64,000 nt of DNA from Pseudomonadota bacterium (GCA_023423695.1 JAFAFA010000073.1:62001-126000), one strand, 5' to 3'; positions 24,152 through 32,327 are shown, counted from the first letter of the stretch. Translations and numbers: made by a program. Notes: a model not told the origin generated them from the letters alone.

Positions 24152-25851
24152 CGGGCGTCACCCGCCCGGCCCAGATAGGCCGCCGCCACCGTCGGATCCC
24201 GGCGCACCCCGTCGGCCGGGCCGTCATAGATCACCCGCCCGCGGTCGAGGCACAGAACCCGCCTAGCCAGCGGCAGAAGGAAACCCATGTCATGCTCCAC
24301 CAGCAGGACCGCCATCCCCTCCCCCGCCAGATCGCGCAGCAACGCTGCCAGTTCGGCCTTCTCGCCGTCGGTCAGCCCGGCGGCGGGCTCGTCGAGCAGC
24401 AGGACGGCCGGCCGGCGGACCAGGGCGCGAGCCAGTTCCACCCGCCGCCGCAGCGCCGCCGGCAACCCGTCGCAGCTCTGCCCGGCAAGCTCGCCGACGC
24501 CCAGCCGGTCGAGCGCCCAGCGGGCATGCGCCTCCGCCGTCGCCGCGTCGGCATCGAAAGCGAGGCGGGCGGCGGCCACCGCCTCCAGCACGCCGGTCCC
24601 TTCCGGCAGGATCGCCGCCTGGAAGCTGCGGGCCAGCCCGGCACGGGCCAGCCGGTCGGCGCGGGCACCGGTGACGTCCCGCCCGCCGAGCCGCACCAGG
24701 CCGGCATCCGGCCGCTCCAGCCCCGACAGCAGGTTGATGACCGTGGTCTTGCCCGACCCGTTGGGACCGATCAGCCCGGTGATGCTGCCCGGCCGCAGGT
24801 CCAGCGATACGCCGTCCACCGCCCGCACGCCGCCGAAGGACTTGGCAAGCCCCTCTACCGTCAGCCCGTCCACGGATGCGGGAGGCGGCGGCTCCCGCGC
24901 CTCCGGCAGGGCACGGGCGGGACGGCCGAACAGGCGCCGGGCCGCGCGGTCGAGCAGGCCGGTCAGCCCGTCGGGCGCCAGCAGCACGGTCAGCAGCAGC
25001 GCCATGCCATAGACGACCAGATAGCCGCGCTCCATGAAGCGGAACCATTCCGGCAGATGCAGCAGAAGCACCGCGCCCAGCACCGCGCCCGCCATCCGCC
25101 CCCGCCCGCCGACGATGGATATCGTGAGGATGGAGACCATGACCGGGAATTCCAGCACCTCCGGCGAGACGACACGCTGGGTGTGCACCGCCAGCGCCCC
25201 CGCGGCTCCCGCGAACAGGGCGCTGATGCCGAAGGCGGTCAGCCGCAGCCGCCCGACGTCGAGCCCCAACGTTCCCGCCGCCAGCGGGTCGTCGCGCAGC
25301 GTCGTCAGCGACCGCCCCAGCCGCCCGCGCGCCAAACTCCAGCCGACCAGCCCGCCCAGCGCCACCAGCCCCCAGACCAGCACCGCCATCGACAGGCCCC
25401 GCGGCACCGTCCAGCCGAACAGCACCACCGCCGGCACCCCGGCCAGCCCGTTCGAGCCGCCGGTCAGCTCCGGCAGGTTGACCGCCAGCAGATGCAGCAC
25501 CTGCGCGATGCCCAGCGTCGCCAGGGCGAAATAATGCGACTCCAGCCGCAGCACCGCCAGCCCGACCGGCAGCGCCAGCAGCAGCGGCACCAGCATCGAC
25601 AGCGGGAAGGTCGCCTCGAAGCCGAGGCCGTAGCGGCTGCCGAGAATGCCCGTCACATAGGCGCCGACGCCGAAGAAGGCGCCCTGCGCCAGCGACAAGG
25701 CACCGCCGAGCCCGAAGACGATCTGGAAGCCGAAGGCCGCCAGCGCATAGACCCCGGCGACGGTCAGGACGCGCAGGCCATAGGGAGAGGCGAAGGCGAG
25801 CGAATAGACCAGAAGGGCAAGGGCGCCGACAATCAGCGCAAGATTCTCCAC
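24148..25851 (-). CDS. Fused LivM-type permease and LivG-type ATPase
   Basis: About 567 residues if the GTG at 25,851 is the start. The frame is open to 26,016, but that extension only translates a REPIN (SPPRGEGQGEV, PPLTPPLSPGGRG), so it is left out. Residues 1-300 are the LivM permease (LSLAQGAFFGVGAYV, SHYFALATLGIAQ, IVGGRGRMAGAVLGA). A linker leads to a LivG ATPase at about 330-565, with Walker A GPNGSGKTT near residue 362, Walker B AVLLLDEPAAGL and the H-loop LLVEHDM. The signature motif is degenerate (CDGLPAALRRRVELARAL instead of LSxGQ). The fusion is a known arrangement in HAAT-family importers. Confidence 0.85.
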   Translation of the reverse strand: MENLALIVGALALLVYSLAFASPYGLRVLTVAGVYALAAFGFQIVFGLGGALSLAQGAFFGVGAYVTGILGSRYGLGFEATFPLSMLVPLLLALPVGLAVLRLESHYFALATLGIAQVLHLLAVNLPELTGGSNGLAGVPAVVLFGWTVPRGLSMAVLVWGLVALGGLVGWSLARGRLGRSLTTLRDDPLAAGTLGLDVGRLRLTAFGISALFAGAAGALAVHTQRVVSPEVLEFPVMVSILTISIVGGRGRMAGAVLGAVLLLHLPEWFRFMERGYLVVYGMALLLTVLLAPDGLTGLLDRAARRLFGRPARALPEAREPPPPASVDGLTVEGLAKSFGGVRAVDGVSLDLRPGSITGLIGPNGSGKTTVINLLSGLERPDAGLVRLGGRDVTGARADRLARAGLARSFQAAILPEGTGVLEAVAAARLAFDADAATAEAHARWALDRLGVGELAGQSCDGLPAALRRRVELARALVRRPAVLLLDEPAAGLTDGEKAELAALLRDLAGEGMAVLLVEHDMGFLLPLARRVLCLDRGRVIYDGPADGVRRDPTVAAAYLGRAGDAR

Positions 25852-25862
25852 CCCGACACCAC

Positions 25863-25969
25863 TCCCTCTCCCCCCCGGGGAGAGGGGTGGGGTGAGGGGG
25901 GGCCGCCGGCCGAACACCTGTCGCCGCGCGTCCACCTCGCCCTGACCTTCTCCCCGGGGGGGAGACGGG
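25863..25969. repeat. REPIN-like GC-rich inverted repeat between permease genes
   Basis: Arms at 25,863-25,901 (TCCCTCTCCCCCC then GGGGAGAGGGG) and 25,933-25,969 (CACCTCGCCCTGACC then TCTCCCCGGGG) form the same doublet as the element at 6303-6416. It lies between the LivH-type gene end and the start of the LivM-LivG fusion. In the transcript it would fold into a strong hairpin that might attenuate or stabilise the message. Confidence 0.75.
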
Positions 25970-25990
25970 ATCTTCACCAGGGAGTGCGGG

Positions 25991-26863
25991 TCAGCCACGG
26001 CGACGCACCGCTTCACCGAACAGGCCCTGCGGACGCAGCACCAGGATCGCCAGCAGAGTCAGGTACAGCGCCCCCAGCGCCACCGGATACGACAGCACCG
26101 ACGACACCCCCACCTCGAACAGCGCGATCAGCAGCGCTCCCACCACGGCCCCCGGAACCGAGCCCCAGCCCCCGATCGTCACCGCGATATAGGCCTTCAG
26201 AATCAGATCGCCGCCCGCAGTGGGCGTAACGAAATAGCGGTTGGCCAGCAACAGCCCGGCCGCCCCGGCGCAGGCGGCTCCGATGGCGAAGGTCACCAGG
26301 ATCATCGAGGTGACCGGCACGCCGCAGGCCCGCGCCATCTCGGGATCCTGCGCCGTGGCGCGCAGCCGACGGCCAAGCTGCGTGCGGGCGAACACCCATT
26401 GCTGCGCGCCGATCAGCAGCGCCGCCACCGCGACGATGGCGAGCGACTGCTCGGGAACCGCCAGCCCGCCCAGGTAGAGAGTGGCGTCGCCGAACAGCGG
26501 CGGTGCAGCGCGCGGCTCCGGCCCGAACAGGATGGCGGCGCCGTTCTGCAGGATGATGCCGATGGCGATGGTGCTGATGAAGACCGACACCGGCGGCCGG
26601 CGGCGCAGCGGCAGATAAGCCGCCAGCGCCAGCAGCAGCCCGAGCGCGGCCATCAGCGCCAGCACCACCGGCAGCAGGACAATGCCCGGCAGCGGGATCA
26701 GCGGCGCCAGCGCCACCGCCAGCAGCCCGCCGGCCATCACGAGGTCGCCCTGTGCGAAATTCACCGCCGAGGTGGCGTTCAGCACCAGCACGAATCCCAG
26801 CGCCACCAGCGCATAGGCCGCCCCCAGCGCCACCCCGTTGACCAGCAATTGAAGCGCCGCCAT
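25991..26863 (-). CDS. LivH-type ABC transporter permease
   Basis: The product is 290 residues from the ATG at 26,863; a TTG six codons upstream is less likely. LivH hallmarks are MAALQLLVNGVALGAAYALV, NATSAVNFAQGDLVMAGG and the late IGGWGSVPGAVVGALLIA loop. Eight or so hydrophobic segments are expected. It starts 4 bases after the binding-protein stop, so translation is probably coupled. It should pair with the LivM half of the downstream fusion to form the membrane channel. Confidence 0.9.
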   Translation of the reverse strand: MAALQLLVNGVALGAAYALVALGFVLVLNATSAVNFAQGDLVMAGGLLAVALAPLIPLPGIVLLPVVLALMAALGLLLALAAYLPLRRRPPVSVFISTIAIGIILQNGAAILFGPEPRAAPPLFGDATLYLGGLAVPEQSLAIVAVAALLIGAQQWVFARTQLGRRLRATAQDPEMARACGVPVTSMILVTFAIGAACAGAAGLLLANRYFVTPTAGGDLILKAYIAVTIGGWGSVPGAVVGALLIALFEVGVSSVLSYPVALGALYLTLLAILVLRPQGLFGEAVRRRG

Positions 26864-26867
26864 CCGC

Positions 26868-28004
26868 TCACTTCGCCGCAAGCGCGGGGTTGTCGTACCG
26901 CTTCACCAGCACCGGCACGCGGCTCGCCCCGTCATAGCAGACGATGACGGCGGAATGGGCCATGTTGCCCTTGCCGTCGGATTTGTAGGTCATGGCGAGG
27001 CCCTTGAAGGTCTCCGACGACAGCGCCTTGGCGATGGCATCCGGTGTCCGGGCGCCGGCTTTCACCGCCTCCAGCACCATGGTCATGCCGTCATACTGGC
27101 CGAGCGCGAAGGCGTCCGGCTCCTTGCCGAAGGCGGCACGGTAGGCGTCGGTGAAGGCCTTGACCTCCGGCGTGTCGCCGGAGATGGGCGAAGCGGCGGT
27201 CTCGGCACAGACGCCCTTCAGCTCCGCCGGCTCCAGCAGGGCGGCGGTGCTCGGCTGATGCATGGCGGAACCGGCGACGATGGGCACCGCCACCCCGCTG
27301 GATGCCGCCTGCCGCAGCAGCAGCGCCGTCGGACCGGAATGCAGGTGCAGCACCAGCACGTCGGGCTTGGCGGCCAGCGCCTTGGTCAGCACCGGCAGCA
27401 GATCCTTGGCCGCCGGATCCACCCCCTCCTCGAACACCGGGGTGACGCCCAGAGCCTTGAAGGCGGCATCGAGATGGGCCTTGCCGCTCTGCCCGTAGGC
27501 GGTGGTCTGGTAGATGACGGCCGGCTGACGCTTGCCCAGTTCCTCCACCACATAGCGGGCGTGGGCGGCCTTGGTCACGGCGTCGCCGGGGAAGAAGCGG
27601 AAGACCCAGGGGTTGCCCTGCTCGGTAATGGATGCGGTGCCCGACACGGTGACCAGCGGCAGCTTCAGCTCCTGCGCCAGCGGCAGCATTGCAAGCATCT
27701 GGGTGCCGAGCATGCTGGCGGCGACCGCCCCGACCGTGCCGCGGCCGGCCGCACGCTCCAGCGCGGTCACTGCCGCCTCGGGCGAGGTGCCGGTGTCGAC
27801 GACTTCGGAGGCGATGGCCACGCCGGCCGGCGTCTGCTTCAGCGCCAGGACGGCCCCGTTGCGCTGGCTGGTGCCCTCCAACGACAGGAAGCCGGTCAGC
27901 GGCACCAGCACCGGGAAGGACAGCGTGTCGTCGGCCCGGGCGGCGGACGACAGGCAGGATGATGCGGCCAGCAGGCCAATCAGAAAGGGAAGCGCGCGCC
28001 GCAT
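26868..28004 (-). CDS. Periplasmic substrate-binding protein (LivJ/K family) of the TPP-controlled importer
   Basis: The product is 378 residues. The ATG at 28,004 has an ideal Shine-Dalgarno, GGAAGGAG, 7 bases upstream. Residues 1-27 are a signal peptide (RRALPFLIGLLAASSCLSSA, cut near ARA). The mature protein is a type-I periplasmic-binding fold (FPVLVPLTGFLSLEGTSQRN, ASMLGTQMLAMLPLAQELKL, VVEELGKRQPAVIYQTTAYG). The ligand cannot be read from these motifs. It is the first gene after the TPP riboswitch, so the ligand is most likely thiamine, HMP, a thiazole or a degradation product. Confidence 0.9.
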   Translation of the reverse strand: MRRALPFLIGLLAASSCLSSAARADDTLSFPVLVPLTGFLSLEGTSQRNGAVLALKQTPAGVAIASEVVDTGTSPEAAVTALERAAGRGTVGAVAASMLGTQMLAMLPLAQELKLPLVTVSGTASITEQGNPWVFRFFPGDAVTKAAHARYVVEELGKRQPAVIYQTTAYGQSGKAHLDAAFKALGVTPVFEEGVDPAAKDLLPVLTKALAAKPDVLVLHLHSGPTALLLRQAASSGVAVPIVAGSAMHQPSTAALLEPAELKGVCAETAASPISGDTPEVKAFTDAYRAAFGKEPDAFALGQYDGMTMVLEAVKAGARTPDAIAKALSSETFKGLAMTYKSDGKGNMAHSAVIVCYDGASRVPVLVKRYDNPALAAK

Positions 28005-28018
28005 GACCAAACTCCTTC

Positions 28019-28064
28019 CACACGCGCCGGCAAGCGGAGCGACGCGGAGAGGACGGGGCGTGTG
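28019..28064 (-). promoter_or_regulatory. Stem next to the Shine-Dalgarno, likely riboswitch expression platform
   Basis: On the minus strand CACACGC (28,064-28,058) can pair perfectly with GCGTGTG (28,025-28,019), which directly abuts the GGAAGGAG ribosome-binding site. There is no U-run, so translational control is more likely than termination. It lies between the TPP aptamer and the binding-protein start. Confidence 0.55.
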
Positions 28065-28087
28065 CGGCAATTCCGTCGGATTCCGGT

Positions 28088-28183
28088 CGGCTCCCTTCGC
28101 CGGCATGACCCGGATCAGGTTCGATGGGTGTTGTCTCAGCCCGCACATCCGCCGATCCGGCATCCGCACGGGCACCCCAGCCG
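28088..28183 (-). promoter_or_regulatory. TPP riboswitch (THI element)
   Basis: Read on the minus strand, the conserved blocks appear in order: P1 strand CGGCT, then GGGGTGCCC, a variable P3 stem, GCTGAGA, ACCC, GAACCTGATCCGGGT, ATGCCGGCGAAGGG, and the closing P1 strand AGCCG. All the invariant TPP-binding elements are present. It lies in the 218-base leader of the ABC importer operon, downstream of the DMT exporter gene. High TPP should lower expression of the importer. Confidence 0.95.
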
Positions 28184-28222
28184 TGAACAGGCGGCGAGAG
28201 TGTCGCCGCCGGGCCTGTCCTG

Positions 28223-29137
28223 TCAAGAACCCAGCCGGCGGCGCGCCACCATGGTTTCACGATGCAGGATGTAGAGCCCGCTGCCGATGATGACCATGGC
28301 CCCGGCCAGAACCGGCGCGGTCGGCAGGTCGCCGAACACCATCCAGCCGAACAGGCTGGCCCAGAGCATGCCGGTATATTCGAAGGGCGCCACCACCGCC
28401 GGCGGCGCGCGGCGGAAGGCCTGGGTCAGCAGCACCTGCGCCCCGGCGCCGATCGCCCCGACCAGCGCCATCAGCCCCAGGGCCGCGGCGGTCGGCGCCG
28501 TCCAGACGGGAACCGTCAGCGCACCGCTGACCACCGTCGTCGTCAGCAGCAGATAGAGCACGATCGACGCGCTGGTCTCCGTCCGCGACAGCCCGCGCAC
28601 CGCCAGCGCCGCCAGCGCATAGAACAGGGCGGCACAGAGCCCCACCAGCACCGGCACCAGCGGCGCCCCGGTGGACGGCTGCGCCATCACCACGACGCCG
28701 CCGAACCCGACCACGACCGCGGCCCAGCGCCGCCAGCCCACCGGCTCCCCCAGCAGCGGGGCGGACAGCGCGGTGATGAACAGCGGCCCGGCGAAGCTCA
28801 GCACATAGACATCGGCCAGCGGCAGTTCGCGGAACGCATAGAAGAAGCAGCCCATCGAGATCAGGCCGGCGAAGGCCCGCCAGACATGCCCCCAGGGCCG
28901 CCGCGTCCGCATCGCCGCGATCCCGCCGCCCCGCCACAGGGTGTAGCCGCCCACCAGCAGGAAGGCGACCAGCGAGCGGACGAACATCAGCTGCGGCACC
29001 GGATAGTCGGCGGTCAGGAACTTGATCAGCGTGTCCATCGCCGCGAACAGCAGGATCGCGCCCAGGAAGCAGCCGACGGCATAGGGAACCGAATCAGCTT
29101 CGGCAGGCAGCAGGTCGGCGGTCTCGGCGTCGGTCAT
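28223..29137 (-). CDS. EamA/DMT-family membrane transporter
   Basis: The product is 304 residues from the ATG at 29,137; a TTG at 29,158 is less likely. There are about ten hydrophobic segments in two EamA repeats, with GAILLFAAMDTLIKFLT opening the first and ALFYALAALAVRGLSRTETS near the second; LLGEPVGWRRWAAVVVGFGG closes repeat one. Members export or import small metabolites, and the substrate here is unknown. It is on the same strand and just upstream of the TPP riboswitch, so readthrough into the importer is possible, but it has no riboswitch of its own. Confidence 0.85.
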   Translation of the reverse strand: MTDAETADLLPAEADSVPYAVGCFLGAILLFAAMDTLIKFLTADYPVPQLMFVRSLVAFLLVGGYTLWRGGGIAAMRTRRPWGHVWRAFAGLISMGCFFYAFRELPLADVYVLSFAGPLFITALSAPLLGEPVGWRRWAAVVVGFGGVVVMAQPSTGAPLVPVLVGLCAALFYALAALAVRGLSRTETSASIVLYLLLTTTVVSGALTVPVWTAPTAAALGLMALVGAIGAGAQVLLTQAFRRAPPAVVAPFEYTGMLWASLFGWMVFGDLPTAPVLAGAMVIIGSGLYILHRETMVARRRLGS

Positions 29138-29256
29138 GAGATCGGTTCGAAGCGGCAATTGCGGAAGCCGCCCACATTATGGGCAAATCCGCCCGCGTCC
29201 CAATGCCGCAACCGCAGGTCTGGTAGGCGTGGGGTCTTGGCGGAGTTAGCCCTCCC

Positions 29257-29589
29257 TCACCGCGTCAGCACCATCACCAGCCGCTCGACCGGCGCATCTC
29301 CGACCAGATGCGACTCGACGATCTCGTCGATGTCCTCCGGTGTTTCCGGCCGGTACCAGATGCCTTCGGGATAGACCACCATCAGCGGCCCGGCAGCGCA
29401 GAAGCCGAGGCAGCCCGTCAGCGCCATGCCGACATCCGTCAGGCCCTTGCCCTGGATCTTCTGGTCCAGCCGCTGCCACAGCGGGTGCGCACCCTTGGCG
29501 GCGCAGCTGCCGCGCGGATGGCTGGGCGGGCGCTGCTGGGCGCAGCAGAAGACGTGGTGGCGGAAGGTCGGCGGCAGGTCGAGCGGCAT
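29257..29589 (-). CDS. Thioredoxin-fold 2Fe-2S ferredoxin
   Basis: The product is 110 residues. It has the Shethna/NuoE-like cysteine pattern, with C16 and C29 in the N-terminal loop (VFCCAQQRPPSHPRGSC) and C59 and C63 in TGCLGFCAAGPLMVVYPEG, followed by WYRPETPEDIDEIVESHLV. The cluster would be 2Fe-2S and the protein soluble. Partners are not indicated by its neighbours. The start lies beside a 9-base inverted repeat, and no clear Shine-Dalgarno is visible. Confidence 0.9.
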   Translation of the reverse strand: MPLDLPPTFRHHVFCCAQQRPPSHPRGSCAAKGAHPLWQRLDQKIQGKGLTDVGMALTGCLGFCAAGPLMVVYPEGIWYRPETPEDIDEIVESHLVGDAPVERLVMVLTR

Positions 29590-29591
29590 CG

Positions 29592-29636
29592 GGCATGCTC
29601 TATGACCACAATTTTAATATGGATAATGAGCATGCC
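29592..29636. promoter_or_regulatory. Perfect 9-base inverted repeat in ferredoxin upstream region
   Basis: GGCATGCTC (29,592-29,600) and GAGCATGCC (29,628-29,636) are exact reverse complements separated by an AT-rich 27-base spacer. They lie immediately upstream of the ferredoxin start. The spacing suits a dimeric regulator or a stem in the leader. No known motif is assigned. Confidence 0.45.
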
Positions 29637-29696
29637 AGAATGCTGCGCCGCGGCAAGACTTTTGTGACGCATCCAAGTCCTCGCCCCCCTTGGCTT

Positions 29697-29710
29697 TTTA
29701 TCGTGATAAA
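29697..29710. promoter_or_regulatory. Palindrome TTTATC-GT-GATAAA upstream of nucleoside operon
   Basis: This is an AT-rich 14-base palindrome 63 bases before the first permease gene. It is a candidate operator for a nucleoside- or deoxyribonucleoside-responsive repressor. That is inferred from position only. Confidence 0.35.
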
Positions 29711-29773
29711 TGTTTGGTCAGCGGCAGGGTTGCCGGTTAAGAATCCCCGGCGGGGGCAATCCAGGAGACGCCG

Positions 29774-30910
29774 GTGCTGCTGAGCGGGTCGGGGAAGGGT
29801 CAGCCGGGCGCCGTGCCGGGTTGGGTCGGGTATGCGCTGCTGCCGGTTCTCAACCTCGTCGCAGCCTTCGTGCTGTCGGGGCTGGTGATCCTGGTGATCG
29901 GCGAGAACCCGGTCGACGTGCTGTCGCTGCTGGTGACGGAGGCCCTCGGCTACCCGGAGGCCATCGGCTACACCCTCTACTACACCACCAGCTACATCTT
30001 CACCGGACTGGCGGTGGCCATCGCCTTCCATTGCGGGCTGTTCAACATCGGCGGCGAAGGTCAGGCCTATCTGGGCGGGCTCGGCGCCGGGCTGGTGGCG
30101 CTGGCGCTGACCGGCTGGCCCTGGCCGGTGGCGGCGCTGCTGGCGATCCTGGCCTCGGCCCTGTTCGGCGCCGCCTGGGCCTTCATCCCGGCCTGGCTGC
30201 AGGCCAAGCGCGGCAGCCACATCGTCATCACGACGATCATGTTCAACTTCATCGCCGCGTCGCTGATGACTTGGCTTCTGGTCGACGTGCTGATCCGCCC
30301 CGGCAGCCAGTCCCCCGAAACGCGGGAGTTCGATCCCGGCGTCTGGCTGCCCTCGATGGACCGGGCGCTGGGCTGGATCGGCATCACGATTCCGGCCTCT
30401 CCGCTGAACCTGTCCTTCCTGTGGGCGCTGGCCTGCTGCGCTCTGTTCCATATCTTCCTGCGCCGGACCCGCTGGGGCTACGAGCTGCGCACCGTCGGCC
30501 GGAACGAGCGGGCGGCGGTCTATGCCGGCATCTCGCCGGCGCGCAACATCATCGTCGCCATGCTGATCTCCGGCGCGCTGGCCGGCTTCGTCGGCGTGAA
30601 CGAGATCCTGGGCGTGCAGCACCGGGTGATCCTGAACTTCACCGGCGGCGTCGGCTTCGTCGGCATCGCCGTGGCGCTGATGGGGCGCAACCACCCGGTC
30701 GGGATCATTCTGGCGGCGCTGCTGTTCGGGGTTCTTGCACAGGGCGGCGGCCAGCTGTCCTTCGAATACCCCACGATCAACCGCGAGCTGGTGATGGTCA
30801 TCCAGGGTCTGGTCATCCTGTTCGCCGGTGCGATGAAAAACCTGTTCAAGCCGCAGGTGGAGGCGCTGTTCCGCCGCCACGGTGCGGCCGCCGAAACGGG
30901 GAGGGGCTGA
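29774..30910 (+). CDS. BMP-type nucleoside ABC transporter permease, subunit 1
   Basis: The product is 378 residues. It starts at GTG 29,774 with AGGAG at 29,763-29,767. It is a multi-spanning permease of the sugar/nucleoside (BMP) group: FHCGLFNIGGEGQAYLGGL, KRGSHIVITTIMFNFIA, GVQHRVILNFTGGVGFVGIA and VALMGRNHPVGIILAALLFG are typical of NupB/YufP-like subunits. It is the first gene of an operon with salvage enzymes, which supports nucleoside uptake. The cognate ATPase and lipoprotein are not adjacent in the window. Confidence 0.88.
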   Translation: MLLSGSGKGQPGAVPGWVGYALLPVLNLVAAFVLSGLVILVIGENPVDVLSLLVTEALGYPEAIGYTLYYTTSYIFTGLAVAIAFHCGLFNIGGEGQAYLGGLGAGLVALALTGWPWPVAALLAILASALFGAAWAFIPAWLQAKRGSHIVITTIMFNFIAASLMTWLLVDVLIRPGSQSPETREFDPGVWLPSMDRALGWIGITIPASPLNLSFLWALACCALFHIFLRRTRWGYELRTVGRNERAAVYAGISPARNIIVAMLISGALAGFVGVNEILGVQHRVILNFTGGVGFVGIAVALMGRNHPVGIILAALLFGVLAQGGGQLSFEYPTINRELVMVIQGLVILFAGAMKNLFKPQVEALFRRHGAAAETGRG

Positions 30911-30913
30911 GCG

Positions 30914-31888
30914 ATGGAGGACGCGCTCCTTCTGGCGCTGCAGCTGCTGGGCGCCACCATCCGGGTGGCGACGCCGCTGGTGCTGGCCGCCTTCGCCGGG
31001 ATGTATTGCGAGCGGGCCGGCGTGGTCGACATCGGACTGGAGGGCAAGATGCTGGCCGGCGCCTTCTTCTCCGCCGCGGTCGCCTCGGCCACCCTCGATC
31101 CCTGGCTCGGGCTGCTGGCCGGCATCGCCGCGGGCGTGGCGCTGGCGATGGTCCATGGCTTCGCCTGCATCACCCACAACGGCAATCAGGTGGTGTCGGG
31201 CATGGCGATCAACATCCTGGTCGCCGGACTGGCGCCGACGCTGGCCTATGCCTGGTTCCAGCAGGGCGGCCAGACCCCGCTGCTGCCCGGTCAGGCGCGT
31301 ATCCCCGCTGTGGAACTGCCGGGGGTGGAGGCGCTGGCCGGAATCCCGGTGCTGGGGCCGGTCTATCGCGAACTGTTCAACGGCAACAACATCCTGATCT
31401 GGGTGACGCTGGTCCTGGTGATCGCCACCCATTGGGTGCTCTACCGCTCCCGTTTCGGGCTGCGTCTGCGGGCGGTGGGGGAGAATCCGGCGGCGGTCGA
31501 CACTGCCGGCCTGTCGGTGGCGAAGCTGCGCTATCAGGCGCTGATCGTCACCGGTGTGCTGACCGGCATGGCCGGGTCATACCTGTCCACCGGCCATGGC
31601 GCCGGCTTCGTCCGCGACATGACCGCCGGCAAGGGCTATCTGGCGCTGGCGGCGCTGATCTTCGGCAAGTGGCGGCCGGGGCCGACCCTGTTCGCCTGCC
31701 TGCTGTTCGCCTTCACCGACGCGGTGCAGGTGCGGCTTCAGGGCGTGGAATTGCCGGTGATCGGCGTCGTTCCGGTGCAGTTCATCCAGATGCTTCCCTA
31801 TGTGCTGACCGTGCTGCTGCTGGCCGGATTCGTCGGCAAGGCCATCGCCCCGAAGGCGAGCGGCATCCCCTACGTCAAGGAGCGCTGA
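30914..31888 (+). CDS. BMP-type nucleoside ABC transporter permease, subunit 2
   Basis: The product is 324 residues, starting 4 bases after the previous stop, so it is almost certainly co-translated. It contains YCERAGVVDIGLEGKMLAGA, HNGNQVVSGMAINILVAG, GLRLRAVGENPAAVDTAGLS and the FGKWRPGPTLFACLLFAFTD loop, all characteristic of the second permease (NupC/YufQ-like) of nucleoside importers. It should form a heterodimeric pore with subunit 1. Confidence 0.9.
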   Translation: MEDALLLALQLLGATIRVATPLVLAAFAGMYCERAGVVDIGLEGKMLAGAFFSAAVASATLDPWLGLLAGIAAGVALAMVHGFACITHNGNQVVSGMAINILVAGLAPTLAYAWFQQGGQTPLLPGQARIPAVELPGVEALAGIPVLGPVYRELFNGNNILIWVTLVLVIATHWVLYRSRFGLRLRAVGENPAAVDTAGLSVAKLRYQALIVTGVLTGMAGSYLSTGHGAGFVRDMTAGKGYLALAALIFGKWRPGPTLFACLLFAFTDAVQVRLQGVELPVIGVVPVQFIQMLPYVLTVLLLAGFVGKAIAPKASGIPYVKER

Positions 31889-31892
31889 GGCC

Positions 31893-32312
31893 ATGACCGA
31901 CACCCCGGAGCTCGACCTTCTGATCGAAGCGGCCCGCGCCGCCCGCGGGAACGCCCACGCGCCCTATTCCAGGTTCAAGGTCGGCGCGGCCATCCTCGGT
32001 GAATCGGGCCGCATCTTCGCCGGCTGCAATGTGGAGAACGCCGCCTATCCGCAGGGCCAATGCGCGGAGGCGACCGCCATCGGCGCCATGGTCACGGCCG
32101 GCGACCGCCGCATCCGCGCCATCGTCGTGATGGGTGGCGAAGCGGGAGCGGAGGACATCTGCACCCCCTGCGGCGGCTGCCGCCAGCGCATCCGCGAATT
32201 CGCGGCGCCGGAGACGCCGATCCACATCTGCGACCCCGCCGGCCTGCGGCGGAGCTTTCCGCTGGAAACCCTGTTGCCGGAATCCTTCGGCCCAACCAAT
32301 TTAGCCTTCTGA
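31893..32312 (+). CDS. cdd: Cytidine deaminase
   Basis: The product is 139 residues, the size of the homotetrameric zinc enzyme. Zinc ligands and catalytic Glu are visible: C57-A-E59 (QCAEATAIGAM) and C93/C96 (TPCGGCRQRIREF). RFKVGAAIL and GCNVENAAYPQ form the substrate site. It converts cytidine and deoxycytidine to uridine and deoxyuridine. It sits 4 bases after the permease gene and before the phosphorylase, so imported pyrimidine nucleosides feed into it. Confidence 0.95.
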   Translation: MTDTPELDLLIEAARAARGNAHAPYSRFKVGAAILGESGRIFAGCNVENAAYPQGQCAEATAIGAMVTAGDRRIRAIVVMGGEAGAEDICTPCGGCRQRIREFAAPETPIHICDPAGLRRSFPLETLLPESFGPTNLAF

Positions 32313-32327
32313 GCGGAGTTTCCCGAC

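Noticed and set aside
23551..26229. An 892-codon plus-strand open frame across the importer operon
   Set aside because: Arg/Pro/Gln-rich shadow of the LivF and LivM-LivG genes.
24148..28004. Importer taken simply as a leucine/isoleucine/valine transporter
   Set aside because: Family membership alone suggests it, but the leader is a complete TPP aptamer, which is better evidence for the physiological substrate class.
29600..31432. A 610-codon minus-strand open frame opposite the permease genes
   Set aside because: Low-complexity His/Gln/Arg-rich shadow; both permeases are supported by motifs, start sites and overlaps.
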